NCBI RefSeq assembly: GCF_910592395.1
Contig: NC_088323.1
Coordinates: 1,612,001-1,676,000 of the forward strand
DNA: 64,000 bases
Direction: 5' to 3'
Source of the DNA: Lineus longissimus
Lineage: Eukaryota > Nemertea > Pilidiophora > Heteronemertea > Lineidae
Position numbers and translations under genes: made by a program. How positions within the stretch are numbered: position 1 is the first letter of the stretch; each line of letters begins with the position of its first letter. The notes below the pieces were generated by a model that was given only the letters and a program-made list of their open reading frames with translations, searched no databases and was not told the DNA's origin. This document shows positions 24,672 through 37,232 of this stretch, in pieces.

Positions 24672-27600
24672 GAATAGGTTAGTTTCCCAACAAGATGTGG
24701 CTTGCTATTACAACCCAACTGATTATCGATTAGCAAGCCCAGTGTTCCTGCAAAGCTGTCATGGCTATTCACGAGTTGACCCCATAGGACATCCATCTAC
24801 AAAATGATAAACTGTCGAGGTATTTGTATTGAGCATCTGATCAGCTAAAGCTGGCTAGGTCCTGTACAAGTGGTCTCTGGAGACAATGGGATGTGGATTT
24901 GATTCCTACTCGGTCATGTAATATAATACTGTTGACGATTGATGATGATTCCTGCCTTGCGGAAATAATACCTTGTAGAAAGCATGTTACTTGTCTGAGC
25001 GTTATGGAACAGGCAGCCTAGCTGAGGTCACAGCTCTATCTCAGAAGTGATGTAAGCAGCTGCCACCAGACATTTGACCCCATTGGACAATGATAGATTT
25101 CATGACCAATGCAATAATTTCCATTCCTAACATGTAAAGGGCTTTTCCTGGTAACTTTCAAAGTGATTTTTCCAAAAGCGAGGTTGCTTGCAGTCCTGAC
25201 TCTCACTTGAGCTCAACTACCCAGCTAAGGATCACGTTCAGACATAAAATCATCACATATTTAACATGATGATTCTGAAGAGCTTTGAACCAGACTGAAT
25301 GAATTACCAAGTAACTAGTATATGAACCTGCATGCTAGTGATTGAGAAGACTTAAAATTTTGAGTAAGCCAACATCTAACTACCAACATGGGCCAGCTTT
25401 TCCTTAACCACAACAAGTACAGACATACATGCCCGGATTAATCATAAACAGGATCTTAACAAATAAAAGCTTATAATTGTATTATTACCAACATTAAGCC
25501 TAAATCTTTGGGACGCCCACGCTTAACAAATTGATGGTAATTGCGTTGAAAGCTAGGAGCTGATCTATTCCTTCTTTTTTAATACAGATACGTGATGACG
25601 CAAGATTTAGCTAGTTTGCCAACTTTGAAAGGGAGTTTTTATTCCTCTCAATCAAATTGAAGTTTCAAACAGAGGCATGCCGATCCACCGTTGTTGTGCG
25701 TATGTCCATCCTTCAAAGGAGGAGACTTCAGGACTGATATTCACCACCGATGAGTCGGCAACAAAGGAGCTAACTGGGAAATCTTCAATGAGCCTCAGTC
25801 AGGCACAGAACAAATGGTCTGCTCAGGTCAATGAGGCTAATAAACCACTGGCCCTAAAGCCCTCAAATACGGGCTTCTCTGAAAATTTTCTTGCAACAGA
25901 CTAAATGAAATGGGCAAGGGACCGTTTGATGGCAGAATTTTGCCAAAATTTACCAAATGTTTGAAAAACCATGTAGCGGTTGGAATTTTGAGCTGATTTT
26001 TGCATGCAGCATCTGTACGACATCAACAACTACATTTGCAGTGTTTTATTGGATTCTGAAATTCAAACAGTGGGATATGGTCAGCAGATGAAAATGGATA
26101 GCATAGATGTTATAACGCTCAGAGTCCCTTTAACCCAAGTTTTCTTTTTGCGGCTATAAACATCACCTTCCTATTTGCTTCTCGACGATTATCGCCACAG
26201 TCTGGCTTGTTGGGACCGAATTTATTAGCAGTCATAAAGCATGAGTCTGTTAAGGGAAGGAAATAACACACCACTATTGGACCCCTTTCAGCTGTATGTT
26301 CCTGCCAGGCATGATGGTCAGAGTGTTTTCGTTTAGTTGGCATTGCTCAAGGCGAATTTATGGCACCATTTGATCTTCTGGGAGCCAAGAAAATATTGGT
26401 TGTGTATCAGTAGATATCTGAAGAAGACTTCATTATCAATGGGTAAAGAACCAGACGATTAAAAACAAATAGAAACAAGGGAGGACCACATTGCCTAAAC
26501 ATGTTGACTTGGGGCCATTGTATTTTTTAGTTGGATACCAGACAACCTACAGAATTCTCTACCTGTAATCTAGCACACCAACAGAGCGATTAGTCTGGCC
26601 TGACTCCCAAAGTAAATCACCAAGCAGTCGCCTCGAACATCTCAATCCATATTCATAGCAATCGGCAGAGAGGAATTGTAGCAGCATTCTTCCCTTGGAT
26701 ACTGGCGGTATTTTTTCACATCACCACATAAAATTTTGGCAACATTCGGAGATATTGATGATTTTGACAGCAATTCAGGTAGGACAACATTCTGATTTCT
26801 GCGATTTTGAAAACCTGCCAATTATTCCATTTTGTTAAACATTTGATGTGTGGGCAATGGTTTTTGGAACGGTAATTCACCTCGGGTGTCTAATAGTAAA
26901 CAATTGAAACTTCTCATCACTCTACCGCCAAGATGGCCCATCGCTGTTACTGCATGCACGTAAGAAGTGGACGGGTCGGCCACGTTAAAAATGCATCCCG
27001 GCTTATTTGATTGATTTCTGACCTGGCTACAGCCTTTCTTGCAAATCTTAATTCAGGTGCAAAAGCCAGGCAAGGTACCCCTCAAAAACACTTCGGGTGG
27101 CAAAGGAATTAATACTGATATTTCATTTTATTTGGCTCACCCACTTGCTTCTTGGTTTACCTCAGGGATGTTTGGCTGGTTTATGAAATTTTAGATAAGC
27201 CACGGGCTGGGTGCAATGAGGGGAAAACACCTTAAATGGGCAGAAGTCTCTACACTTGGAAAAGGCTGTAGGTGTTACTTAACTCCGTCAGATAGTAACC
27301 TGACACCTTTTCTACACTCAGTCTTTTCTCTAATGACACCTCAAACAATCTATTTATGTAGAGTACATGGCATGAAGTAAAGACATCAATAGTCTACTCT
27401 TCTCTGATTTATTACTTTGTGTTCTTCGCAATATCATTCATCAGTTTTTGCGCAAGAAAGCAGAAAATTGCATTGGGCCATTGGTAATTCACATTTGCTT
27501 CTAAAACCACACTGCATTTGATAAAAAGCATCATTAACAACTTCTGATCAACATAATTACTTTCCTGGAAAAGATTGCTCTTTCTGATGTTACCACTTTT

Positions 27601-29380
27601 TGTATTAAGTATTCGGAATATATAAACATTTTCTGAAAAGAATTCAACATTTCCGCATTTAAAGAGTATATACACCAAAGAATTGCGGTGGTAAAGATCC
27701 ACCTGCACTCTACTAAAAGCCTGGAAGGCTTGGTCAAGATCTCTCGAAGCTGTCCTAAATCTTGCCAAGGCGTGATCAATCCTGTCACAATCCTCAAAGG
27801 ATAGCCCTATTCTATTGGCTAACATTGTTCCTTAGCCTTGGGCATGATCAATACGTTTCCAAATCAACCAGTTATGTTATTTACAAAGGTCTTTCATACA
27901 TGTAGCTGCTCTGAAATTAAAAAGTGTTGAAACTTTTGACACGACCATTCGTAGGAATGCTGTAAACTAGCACTGTCTGATGTAGTACCAAATCGATTTC
28001 TCAATATCAGGGTAGTCCAAGGAATCGGTATTGTTAGCCATCATTCATTGGCCACAATAGAGTTGAAGGTCCACCTGGGCACTGATCAACCCCCAGGAGA
28101 CTTGACAATGTTGGTCATGATCTCTTAAACCTGACTCAAATATTGCCATGGCATGATCAGGTTACATTGCTCAAAGGACTGCCTGACACAATTTACCGAC
28201 ATCATACCCAAGCCTTGGGCATAATCAATCTGCCTTCACATTAGTGGGATATGTTATTTATAAAAGGCTTCTCACAGCTCGTGTATATGAGGATGCCAGT
28301 TAGGCAAATGTTAAGGTATTGTACAATTGTCTGTCATATTTGGTATTGGTCAACAGGGATGGACTGTGTTCACAAAAGCTGCTCCAATAGTAAATTGAAC
28401 CACTAAGAGTGTGTTTTCGGTGTGGGCAGAACACAGGAATGTTCTGAAAAAGAAATTCATGAGAATTGTTCTATTCAGTGAACAAATAGCTAAAGCAAAC
28501 TGCAAATTTTGTGATTCACAATTGTTTCAGGAAAAAAAAGTTCTCATGATTTTGTGGGCAGATTTCAAAGTGTAAACACATACTTTTTTGTGCTTTAGAT
28601 TTTCACAAAACTGATTCGCAAAGAAAATACTGCTCGCGAAAATTTGGAAATTTGAATAAAAGGTTTATTTACCAAATCAATGTGATATTATAGGACTTAA
28701 ATCAAAATTAATCCCGAAACTCCCTTGAGAAAGATTACATTTCAATCCGATCATCCGTTATCTGTCATGGCTGATCAGAACAACATTCGTCATCAACCTT
28801 AAAAAGTAACGTTTGGAATTACCGACCATAAGTTTGGAAAAACTGAACTGAAGCCGTAATTTTCCAAGCAGATATTCCGATTCATAAGCTTCCCTGCTCT
28901 CTTTGAACTTGATTCAGTCGAAACATGATAGTTTGCTTGTCTGATCAGTTTGCAGGTGCAAATTCAGTTTAAAGCGTATTTCCTACGTCAAGTACAACGC
29001 TCTTTCCTCGCCACAGTAGGAATCAAAGCAACATCAAGACATACGCAAGGTACTGAATGGCTCTTTAGAGCTCTTCCATTAGACCTGAATATAAAAACTG
29101 AAATTCTTCTTGCATCAAGCCATGGTACATTTGTTAAGGCAGCTTTCCTTTGAGAAAAGTTTTAGCCTTCAGAGAAGATTGTTATGACAATTCCAGTATG
29201 CGTAGGTTTCCCGGAAAGAAAACGGTAGTAACATGCAAACAAAAAGATGCTAACTAACCAAGAAAAAGATGTACAAGTCAATGAAGAAACCGTTTAACAT
29301 GAATCCCGCAGTCACACAACCAACACCTTTTGGTACTTTTTTCCGATATTTTCCAGAACGCGCCAAACAATTAACAGGAC
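24672..29380. other. Spacer with no supported gene
   Basis: Contains a local duplication (27700-28232) and a tRNA B-box-like word ('ggatttgattcc', near 24893) that could mark an old SINE. A 74-codon basic minus-strand frame starting MPTKRKHSDHHAW at 26343 has an ATG but no promoter or splice support. Confidence 0.45.
27700..28232. repeat. Diverged local duplication, two blocks of about 160 bp
   Basis: The blocks at about 27700-27856 and 28070-28232 share, in order, 'tggtca(a/t)gatctct', 'att/ctt gccaaggc(g)tgatca', 'cctcaaagga/gctcaaagga' and 'agccttgggca(t/t)gatcaat/taatcaat'. The first block carries a minus-strand frame reading ANRIGLSFEDCDRIDHALAR. The second block has stops in the equivalent frame. 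Confidence 0.7.
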
Positions 29381-29612
29381 TAATTGGCATTAAATGCTGA
29401 GGAGCAACTTAAACATCTCGTGGGAAAATTACCAGAATGTCACTATCCAATAACATTAAGGATAAGTGCCACTGAGGGTTTTCGTGTCATTTCCATATCC
29501 ATAGCATTAGCAGAACGGCTGCACCATATTTTTTTCTATTTGTGCCAAACCGCTCGCAGGAATAATCTCAATTGTGAAATGCCAATGCAGATGTTTATGT
29601 TTGTGTATTTCT

Positions 29613-29634
29613 CCCCCCCCCCCCCCCCCCCCCC
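29613..29634 (+). repeat. Poly-C tract (22 bp)
   Basis: An uninterrupted run of 22 C. It is the source of Pro-rich and Gly-rich apparent frames on the two strands. Confidence 0.9.
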
Positions 29635-30164
29635 GTGGCAACTAGGTAATCTAGAGCAGAAATCCAGCACTAGACAAAAAAAAAATTCCCTTTTTGGTTT
29701 ATTATTTGACTTAGGGCTATTTACCACGCATAAGTCCGAACTGGAATATCTTGGTATCTATCAAGGGTAAAAAGACAACGATATTGGCATGCAACTCTTC
29801 TTGATACATATAATGTATTGTCTGCTGCTCCAGGCACTCCATGGCTTACCAATACCAGATTACAATGCAATGTCTTCTCCAGTAACTCCATACTTGGCAG
29901 GCAAAAGCCCAAGGAGGCATAGCTTTTTTTAAACTTCAGTCCAAGCATGCCAATGCTTACCAATACTACAATGCTGCTATTTTTCTATCCCTGAAACTAC
30001 CTTCCGGATTAATTGAAACTTTTCAGAAATCCGGAATTATTTCATCAACTTGGAACCATATCCTAAAGGCTTGTGTACTGTTTCCTAGGCTCGTTATGCC
30101 ATCGCCACAAAGTTTTTAAATGCAACTCCTTTCAAACAATACTCTAATGACTGTATGATTTTTA

Positions 30165-30412
30165 TAGGCCCACATAATGCTTTCTATCGCCCAAGCCTGG
30201 ATAAACTTCCTATATGGTGTACTGTCGGAACTGAACTATTGCCTAGGGCACAACTGTTAAAACACAACGGAACTATTGAAACACAGGGCCCTAGAATCTC
30301 CCCAATACAAATGTCATACTTTGAAACACAAAAGGACAGCCGAAACACCAATCTTCCATACAAGCATCCTGACAAAACCAGTGGTTTTTATAATAATCCA
30401 CCCCTCGATTAG
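30165..30412 (+). CDS. Possible terminal coding exon, unknown
   Basis: An acceptor-like 'gtatgatttttatag' is followed by a frame open for about 80 codons to a TAG at 30412. The peptide contains FYRPSLDKLPIWCTVGTELL and ends in KTSGFYNNPPLD. Composition is protein-like, but no upstream exon in phase 1 was found. The family is not recognised, and chance remains possible. Confidence 0.2.
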
Positions 30413-30889
30413 GAGTATCAAAAACCTGATTTCAGGATGCCACACAAGGAGACTTTATCAGACAAATTAAATACTTTTGATAAGTGTATACAGTTTCTTG
30501 CCGCCTACCGAGTTGCCACATTTTTTGACAAATTGATGAAGAAAAACGTGCCTTTCCATCCCATTCTATTCACTATTCTCTTGTGTGTGAATTGAGACTA
30601 CTGGCAGGGCCTAGTTTTCCCCATTTTCTCCCCACCACTCAAACAGTGCCACAACAGTAGTCGAACAAAATAATATCTGCGCCTTTTTACATGCACTTTC
30701 AACAAACTTGGGGGGCAGGTTCCTTTTGAATGAAGCACTGATGCACCAAGTTTGATAAGCAAATGTCAAAGACAAGAGGAAAAGAAATTTTTGTTTTGGG
30801 CATCAATCTTTTCTGTCTACGAGTCATAAAAAAGCAGAAGCTCCAGGCGTTTTCAGAAAGGCTTTATCTGTGCATGATAAACCTCAGTG

Positions 30890-31070
30890 ATGATGTTTCT
30901 TCATTTTGAGCAGAAAAAAAAAAAAAAATTTGGATTTCAAAATTCGGAAAAAAAATTTCAAAGCCAAAATTTTTTTTGGGCTGATCATGTTTCATTTTGA
31001 GTAGAAAAAAAACCTTATTTGAACTTAAAGAAATTTTCATCTGTAGCTTGACAAATTTGCCGCAAACGAC
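30890..31070 (+). repeat. Dispersed A/T-rich repeat, copy 2
   Basis: Second member of the family also seen near 10703 and 35652. It has 'gatgatgtttcttcattttg', 'agcagaaaaaaa', 'ttcaaagccaaaattttt' and 'tttcatctgtagcttgacaa' in the same order as the third copy. Confidence 0.6.
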
Positions 31071-31099
31071 AATGGTGGCACCGATGCACTTCAATCCAG

Positions 31100-32998
31100 C
31101 CAGCAGCCATCAGTCGTTTCCATTCTCTTTGCCTAATTCGCCTGTCCCTATTTTTCTAATAGGACGGGAACCCACTCTAGTATTGGAAATGGTTAATGAA
31201 AGTATAAAGACAAAGTTTGAGCATAGAAGAACATCACCTAGAGCTTCAGCTTCAGAACAAAATAAAAAATGCACGAAGCCCTGCCTTTCTCAAACAGTTG
31301 AAGTTTTTATGCTGCCCTTTTAGTTTTAGATCTTTTTGCTAATGCATTTCCCATTTACAAACACACAAGCTACTTGTCTTCTTTTAGGGATACTCTCAAA
31401 TTGCCCAACATTTCCAAATAATTGTCTGAAACCTGATACCATAGATGCTGCAGAACACATTAAACTTTTTCGCTCGAGGGCTACTCGATATCTAATAGGA
31501 GGGTCTTTCGCAAGAGCGTACACTACTGGTAAGATTGACAAAGCATGATATCGAAATCAGCTAATTTTCTTTGAGAATCCTAAGTGATAGTATTTGATTT
31601 GTTGGAAGGAGTTTGCATAACCGGAGGGTAACTGATTTTACTACAAAGTGGGTTTTGTCTAACTGTCGAGACGTTAGTTTGATACAGAGAAGTGGTGCGG
31701 CCTTTTGAAGCACGGTTTACATAGGAATCATGTCTCTTGTTACTTTTCATAAATCAGTTCTCTAAACTTCGGTTAGAATAGCATATCCACTCTTTGTTTT
31801 TAGAGAGTATGCCTCCCTCAATCTCCTCGTGAGATTATGTTCTGGCTTTCGTCAGCATCACAGCAGGACCATCGAATGAAAACTAGCAATTTGCATTTTT
31901 TTGCGGGAGCCAAGAAATGAGTTGACACGCATCCAGTGAAAGAACTGGAAGACGTCCTTGGATCTCATATTGGTTCAGATGATAAACACAAATCGACCTA
32001 CTGATATCAGAAACAAGATAAATGAGCTTTCCTGCAGACCATACCAGAATCATGTCTAAATTCATGTCACATAAAACGAACTTTCCAATGAAATCAATCC
32101 TATTGCCGTCCTGAGACGTGATTTTGAATGAAATCTAATTATCTTCAAGAAACCTCTGGGAGATGTAGTTCTCTCGACTGCATACACCAAGATCATTACG
32201 CACTCAAAGACGCCTGTAATGTCAGCCGACAAGGCATCATTAGCAAGAAGAGTCGCATAACAACAACTTGCAAAAAAATTACAAAAACGTTATCATCCTA
32301 TTTCGTGGGCTACACACAAACTGTTGAGATTTTTGTGGCGGTGGTGTCCACGATATTCTAATAGACGATCTCCATCCATGTCTTTAAAGAAGTCTTTTGA
32401 ACTTCGTCATTTGACCTCTGGTTGATCAGACTTTTGTTCTAGCGACCTGTATAATGATCACATGCAACAAAATTCTCTCCTTTGTGGTGGCTGTTGTAGG
32501 TACCTGCAAAAACGATTGGTCCTTGCTTTGACCTGTGATTAATATCAAACTCAGCAACCACCCGTTTTATTCATAGACAAGCGTTTGTTTCGTTCATCAT
32601 CACAGCGAACATTTGCTCAAATGAGCCTCACATGGGACCCATTCGAGCTCCTTGGTTGAGAGATGCTACTTCAGAGTCTCGTGTCTTGGGGCAGGACTGA
32701 GGAATGGGGTAGGGGTTAGACGACTGAATGAGACAACTGCTCCCCTGCATCATAGACCTGCAGCCCTCTCTGCATCAACAGCATTGACAGCATGCCACTG
32801 ATGCCTTTAGCACTGGAGAAATACATCATCGACGGCTTGCTTCAAGATATTACCATATCCAATAAGTGGACATCGTCGAGACCCGTGGGCAGGGAGGCAA
32901 GTGATCGATATGGACGCTGAAATAACATTAGCTCGAGGATGCAATAAGGAGATAGATGTTAACTCGGCTCCTTCTGGAAGACCAAACCAAAATTATCG
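31100..32998. other. Spacer with no supported gene
   Basis: No coding region, RNA gene or strong repeat could be supported here. Several 60-100-codon frames on both strands lack splice or start context. Confidence 0.5.
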
Positions 32999-33044
32999 CC
33001 CCCCCCCCCCCCCCCCCCCCAGCCCCCCCCCCCCCCCCCCACCC
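32999..33044 (+). repeat. Compound poly-C tract (22 C, ag, 18 C)
   Basis: Two long C runs separated by two bases. This is the longest C tract in the window, lying about 250 bp upstream of a possible 5' exon of the GPCR gene. It may form a G-quadruplex on the minus strand. Confidence 0.9.
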
Positions 33045-33696
33045 GCAAAACATACCATTAAAATGGATCTTGGCGGACACCCTGAGCTTATAGGAATCAA
33101 CATCTTTATTTACATCATTATTTGACACTTGCATATACTCTTCGTCAACAGTGATTTCAGGTTTATTCCATTATCATCTAAAAAAACTTCATGACTTTTA
33201 TTATAACATTTGCTAAACTGTCTAAGCATTTGTATCTTCTATATTTTCAGATTAGCAGGGGTAGACGCAATAAAAGAGACCGGGGTAGAAAAGACAGGTG
33301 AGATAAAATATGGGGCAGCAATGTCTTCTAAAGTAAAATACGCCAAATATGGAAAGCAACCACTGCTTGAGGGGCCTCACATCCCAAGAGATACTGCAGG
33401 CTACCAAGCAATAAAGAACCCAGGAATCATGTATTTCTTGATGAACCGGCCTGGCTCACAAGGAACTAAATTCCTGGCTCTTCACAACAAGTTCGAGGCT
33501 CAAGAAATAGATTAATGAGGGTCTAATTGATGAGACTAAGAGCTATGGTCCCTTTACCCGAGTGTCCATACCTGGGCAAGTAAAATATCGCACATACAGA
33601 TAGTTCTGGAGGCGACCACCTTCTCTTGATTCTGTCTCCATCCTGACATGTCCTATACTTTCATTACTGGCCTCATGAGCTGTATCTTTTTTTCAG

Positions 33697-33824
33697 TGTG
33701 CCTTAGAGAAGTTCGTCCAAAAGATAACGTGATCATTACAGAGGAATTCGCCAGATACATCGTCATCTCCAAATTGAATCAAAATGGCTAAGCAATTTGT
33801 ACCAACACTTTTGCCAAGCACAAA
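33697..33824 (+). other. Probable 5' untranslated part of the GPCR exon
   Basis: A strong acceptor ('gtatctttttttcag') ends at 33696. The frame of the GPCR start codon is closed by an in-frame TAA at about 33790, so this part is untranslated. A further possible 5' exon lies at about 33252-33298, between an acceptor ending 'tatattttcag' and a GTGAGA donor. Confidence 0.45.
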
Positions 33825-35240
33825 ATGTATACAACCATGCCATCGTCAACAACCATGACCACTGGTGGTGGCTTCTTATTCAATCTAGAATTGGAATTAT
33901 CAGAAGAAGACAGGGCGTGGTTGGCAGCACTACGGAATAGATCAAAGATAAAAATTGAGTCGACAAACGAAACAATGTTTGGAAACTGGTTGGATAATCT
34001 AAACGGGGACCCAGTAGATGAAGACTTGAATTGGGAGCATTTTAAGAAACCTCCCATCATCATTGCAATTATTTTGAGTACGCTTGCGATCGCGATAAAT
34101 ATTCTATCAATAGTTGTGATTTATAATGTGCGGGGTCATTTATCAGCAATTCTACGCTTGACAGTAAGCTTGATCATGTCCGACATGATGGTATGTATTT
34201 GTATCCTGACGAAACTTATGACAGAGAATTATTACAGTGGCGACAACTCAAAGTGTGCGGAGCCGCTGATACGAGCATTCCGAATGTCATCACATGTGAT
34301 TAGCCTTATGAATCTGTTAGGAATGACATCAGACCTTCATCTTGCAATACACCGGCCACTGCAATATCATAGCTATTTCAGCAAACGGAAAGTTAACATT
34401 ATGATTGTCCTCTTTTGGATATTTTCATTCACGGTCGGTTTTTCTGATTTCTATATCCCGAGTGAGATGTGGATTACGTGCCAGGGGTCTGAGTTGAAGA
34501 CGTACTGCCAGCGTGTCACTTGCAGTAAATATGATGCCGAGTATGCACTCTTTGTCATCATCTTCATCGTCGTGTTAATACTAAGTGTTTTATACGTCCG
34601 CATCTATATTGTGATACGAAAACAGCAATATGGGAACGAGGCTGGCCGCGCACCTCAATACGTACGTCGAAATCGCAAAGGCCTCATAACGACTGTCCTC
34701 ATTTTAGCTACAACTTTGATCTGTTTCCTTCCATATGTTTTACTAGAACTCATCCTTACGATACAAATACGCATTAATCATCTTGCTATTTTCCGTCACA
34801 TCCCTAATATGTTGAAAGCCGATTCATATCTATTTGACCTAATGCTGTTTAATTCACTGCTGGATCCAATCATCTATGCCGCTAGGATGCGCGACGTCCA
34901 AGAAGGATATCGGCGACTGTTCCGCATCAACTCTGGGGAAAGGCGCCAACAGTATAGTTTTAGTCGATCAGGGACTGTGGTTGTTGAAAGAACAGTTGCA
35001 ACCGCCTTACAGACGATGTCCATGCGTCGGGGGACGGAGGAGGATGGGGACAAGGAAGTGTTAACTCCAAATAATTGCAATCATGGTGATCACGTCGATA
35101 TTCAAATCAATAATCACAATTCCTTAGTTGTGACTCGAACACCCCCAGGCTCCCCCCATAGGACATCAGAAGAGGAAAGCCCTGACTTTGATGATTATCG
35201 ATTGGTTAGGGAAGACAAAGACAAACATTTGTACATGTAG
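33825..35240 (+). CDS. Class A (rhodopsin-like) G protein-coupled receptor, orphan
   Basis: Single coding exon of 471 residues with seven membrane segments at about 78-102, 107-131, 150-175, 190-212, 240-265, 286-313 and 333-355. The N-terminus carries two N-glycosylation sites (N38, N48). Class A marks include N92 in TM1, D120 in TM2 (LIMSD), W198 in TM4, Cys144 with Cys228/233 for the extracellular disulphide, CFLPY in TM6 and DPIIY (347-351) for NPxxY. The DRY motif is DLH (170-172), followed by AIHRPLQY, so the usual Arg is lost. The DPxxY form and short TM7 link resemble the melanocortin/lipid-receptor branch. The tail of about 115 residues is Ser/Thr-rich and ends DKHLYM. Ligand unknown. 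The start is chosen because an in-frame stop lies just upstream. Confidence 0.9.
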   Translation: MYTTMPSSTTMTTGGGFLFNLELELSEEDRAWLAALRNRSKIKIESTNETMFGNWLDNLNGDPVDEDLNWEHFKKPPIIIAIILSTLAIAINILSIVVIYNVRGHLSAILRLTVSLIMSDMMVCICILTKLMTENYYSGDNSKCAEPLIRAFRMSSHVISLMNLLGMTSDLHLAIHRPLQYHSYFSKRKVNIMIVLFWIFSFTVGFSDFYIPSEMWITCQGSELKTYCQRVTCSKYDAEYALFVIIFIVVLILSVLYVRIYIVIRKQQYGNEAGRAPQYVRRNRKGLITTVLILATTLICFLPYVLLELILTIQIRINHLAIFRHIPNMLKADSYLFDLMLFNSLLDPIIYAARMRDVQEGYRRLFRINSGERRQQYSFSRSGTVVVERTVATALQTMSMRRGTEEDGDKEVLTPNNCNHGDHVDIQINNHNSLVVTRTPPGSPHRTSEEESPDFDDYRLVREDKDKHLYM

Positions 35241-37232
35241 ATTTCACCTAGATTTTTTATTTATACCGTCACCTATCAAGGACTGGGTCTTTTCAGAGAG
35301 ATAGCCAAGCTATGACGATATGATATGAACCTTGTGTGAAATAGAGCGACATTTTTATTTCACACAAGCTTCAGATCACCATGATGTTGAATTCTTTGAG
35401 AATATTTCACTTATACGTAAGTAATGAAACTTGTCTAAAATGCCGAGTGCCAATGATAAAGAATACTACACGGGTCAAGTGCAATTTTGAAAAGTGTAAG
35501 TTGCTGACAATAGCAGATAGACAGTGTCACCATCTATAACAAGAACTGTACATTGATAGTGTATTTGAAGGGCTCAGAGCACAAAGGACATTTTGAGTGG
35601 ATTATATCTGTTGGTTTTTACGACAGAAGGTGACATTTTCATCCTTCAGAGTTGAAATTTTTCATAAGTTTAAAATTCTGAAAAATTTTCAAAGCCAAAA
35701 ATTTTTTGGGACCGATCATGTTTCTACATTTTTTAGCAGAAAAAAACAAGTGAAAAAAATATTTGGACTTGAAAAATGTTTTCATCTGTTGCATGACAAA
35801 TTTGCTGCAATCAATTTCTTATGGCAGCATTTGTCTTTTCACGGCAATAAGGCCCTTTGGTCGGGTTAGAGGGAGGGGTGAATCTGGTCACTGGGGCCAC
35901 CAAATCCAGTTGTCGTGGTCTGGGTACTGGGATGGTCATGTTACCAGGGGACTTGTAATGGAAATAAGAGAGGAAACCATTCGGGACCCGCGATTCTTGG
36001 TGATTATGGATAGCTGACATTCCAATTACAACTTAGATGTAAAATAGAATTTTTGAGTCCAAATTCAGTGCAACCAAAACAGCTCAGAGAGAGTGAAATC
36101 ACTCCTGGAAGATTTTTTAACTATTGGGACATACATCTGACTTGAGCTTGGACATATTTCATGGAATTTAGAGATAACTAGGTAAGTTTTGTACTTGAAA
36201 TGCCTGCATTACTGCCAACAATCAGAAGCCTGATGGATCATAGCTGGGTCATCTCCTGCCCAGTGGCAAAGCAATCAATAGCTGTCAAATGCGACCACCG
36301 GCAGAGGGCAATGAGGCGAAAAACGATAGAAGGACTACATAGCTCATTGAGTGCCCGCCTGCAGGAGAGCATCTTGGCAGGAAAAAAACCACTGAAAACC
36401 TACCACCAAAGGAAAGACTATTACCAGTTTTTCTACAAGGATATTTACTTGAAGCAGTCAGGCAAGTGATTGCCATAGTAACATATGAGAAAGAGCGCCA
36501 GGAGCCAAACCATGCGGGGAATTGGTCATAGTTCATTTCCCAGAAAAGGTGCAGCAAAGTAGGACTCTCTCAGGTCCATAAAGCTGACATTCTTTTCAAA
36601 TGCTTTTTTTGCTTGCGAACAAAATACTGGTTTGATACGTACGTACATCCAGACATTTTTGCATGCGCTAATAAGGAGCTGTTTTCAATTTGAAGAAAAG
36701 TTATGAAAAAAAACTTTCGTAGAGTCTTGTCAGTTCATCACCTTCATGTTTAATGTAAGATGTTGACTTTGTACAAACTGTGGCAAAAGTATGAACTAAT
36801 ACAAGAAATAACCAACTTCTATAAAACTGTGTTCTTTTACAACTTTTCCGACTGTATCTCATACTGTGTTGACGTTATTTTCTATACTGATCTCTGGACA
36901 CATTTACTTGAAGTGTACCCTGTGGTTTCCACAGAGCATGCCTTGCTCTCAAGATGAGGACTGGCGGTCATCATGTAATGGGTATATTCAGGAAAAGATC
37001 GAAATGTACATCACGAACATTCCCGAGAGCTCGGCTTCAGCCCTACTCAGGAATGTGTATTTGACCCGTCAACTTTCAGTCAAACGTCGCTAATAGGCAT
37101 CTCTACTATCTCACCCAGTCAACCAGACTTGCTTCTTTAACTTCCCTTAGTCACCTGAAGACAACTGATTCCCCTTAGTTCCTCCTCCTGAGTATATTCC
37201 TCAGTTTCAGCGAGTAAGATAAAATGACTTAC
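35241..37232. other. Spacer and GPCR 3' region
   Basis: The start is probably the 3' untranslated region of the GPCR. A third copy of the dispersed A/T-rich repeat lies at 35652-35815. An 89-codon ATG-initiated plus frame (36200-36469) could not be linked to other exons. I looked here for the remaining minus-strand exons of the HSD17B7-like gene (YxxxK motif region) and did not find them. Confidence 0.5.
35652..35815 (+). repeat. Dispersed A/T-rich repeat, copy 3
   Basis: Third member of the family near 10703 and 30890. It shares 'ttcaaagccaaaaatttttt', 'gatcatgtttc', 'agcagaaaaaaa' and 'atatttggactt' with them. Confidence 0.6.

Noticed and set aside
32901-33134. Proline-rich and glycine-rich frames over the poly-C tract
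   Set aside because: They arise from the homopolymer. There is no start, splice or conservation support.
36200-36469. 89-codon plus-strand ORF starting MPALLPTIRSLMDH
   Set aside because: There is an ATG and a stop only. I saw no promoter, splice or poly-A context and no recognisable motif, so it is not listed as a gene.
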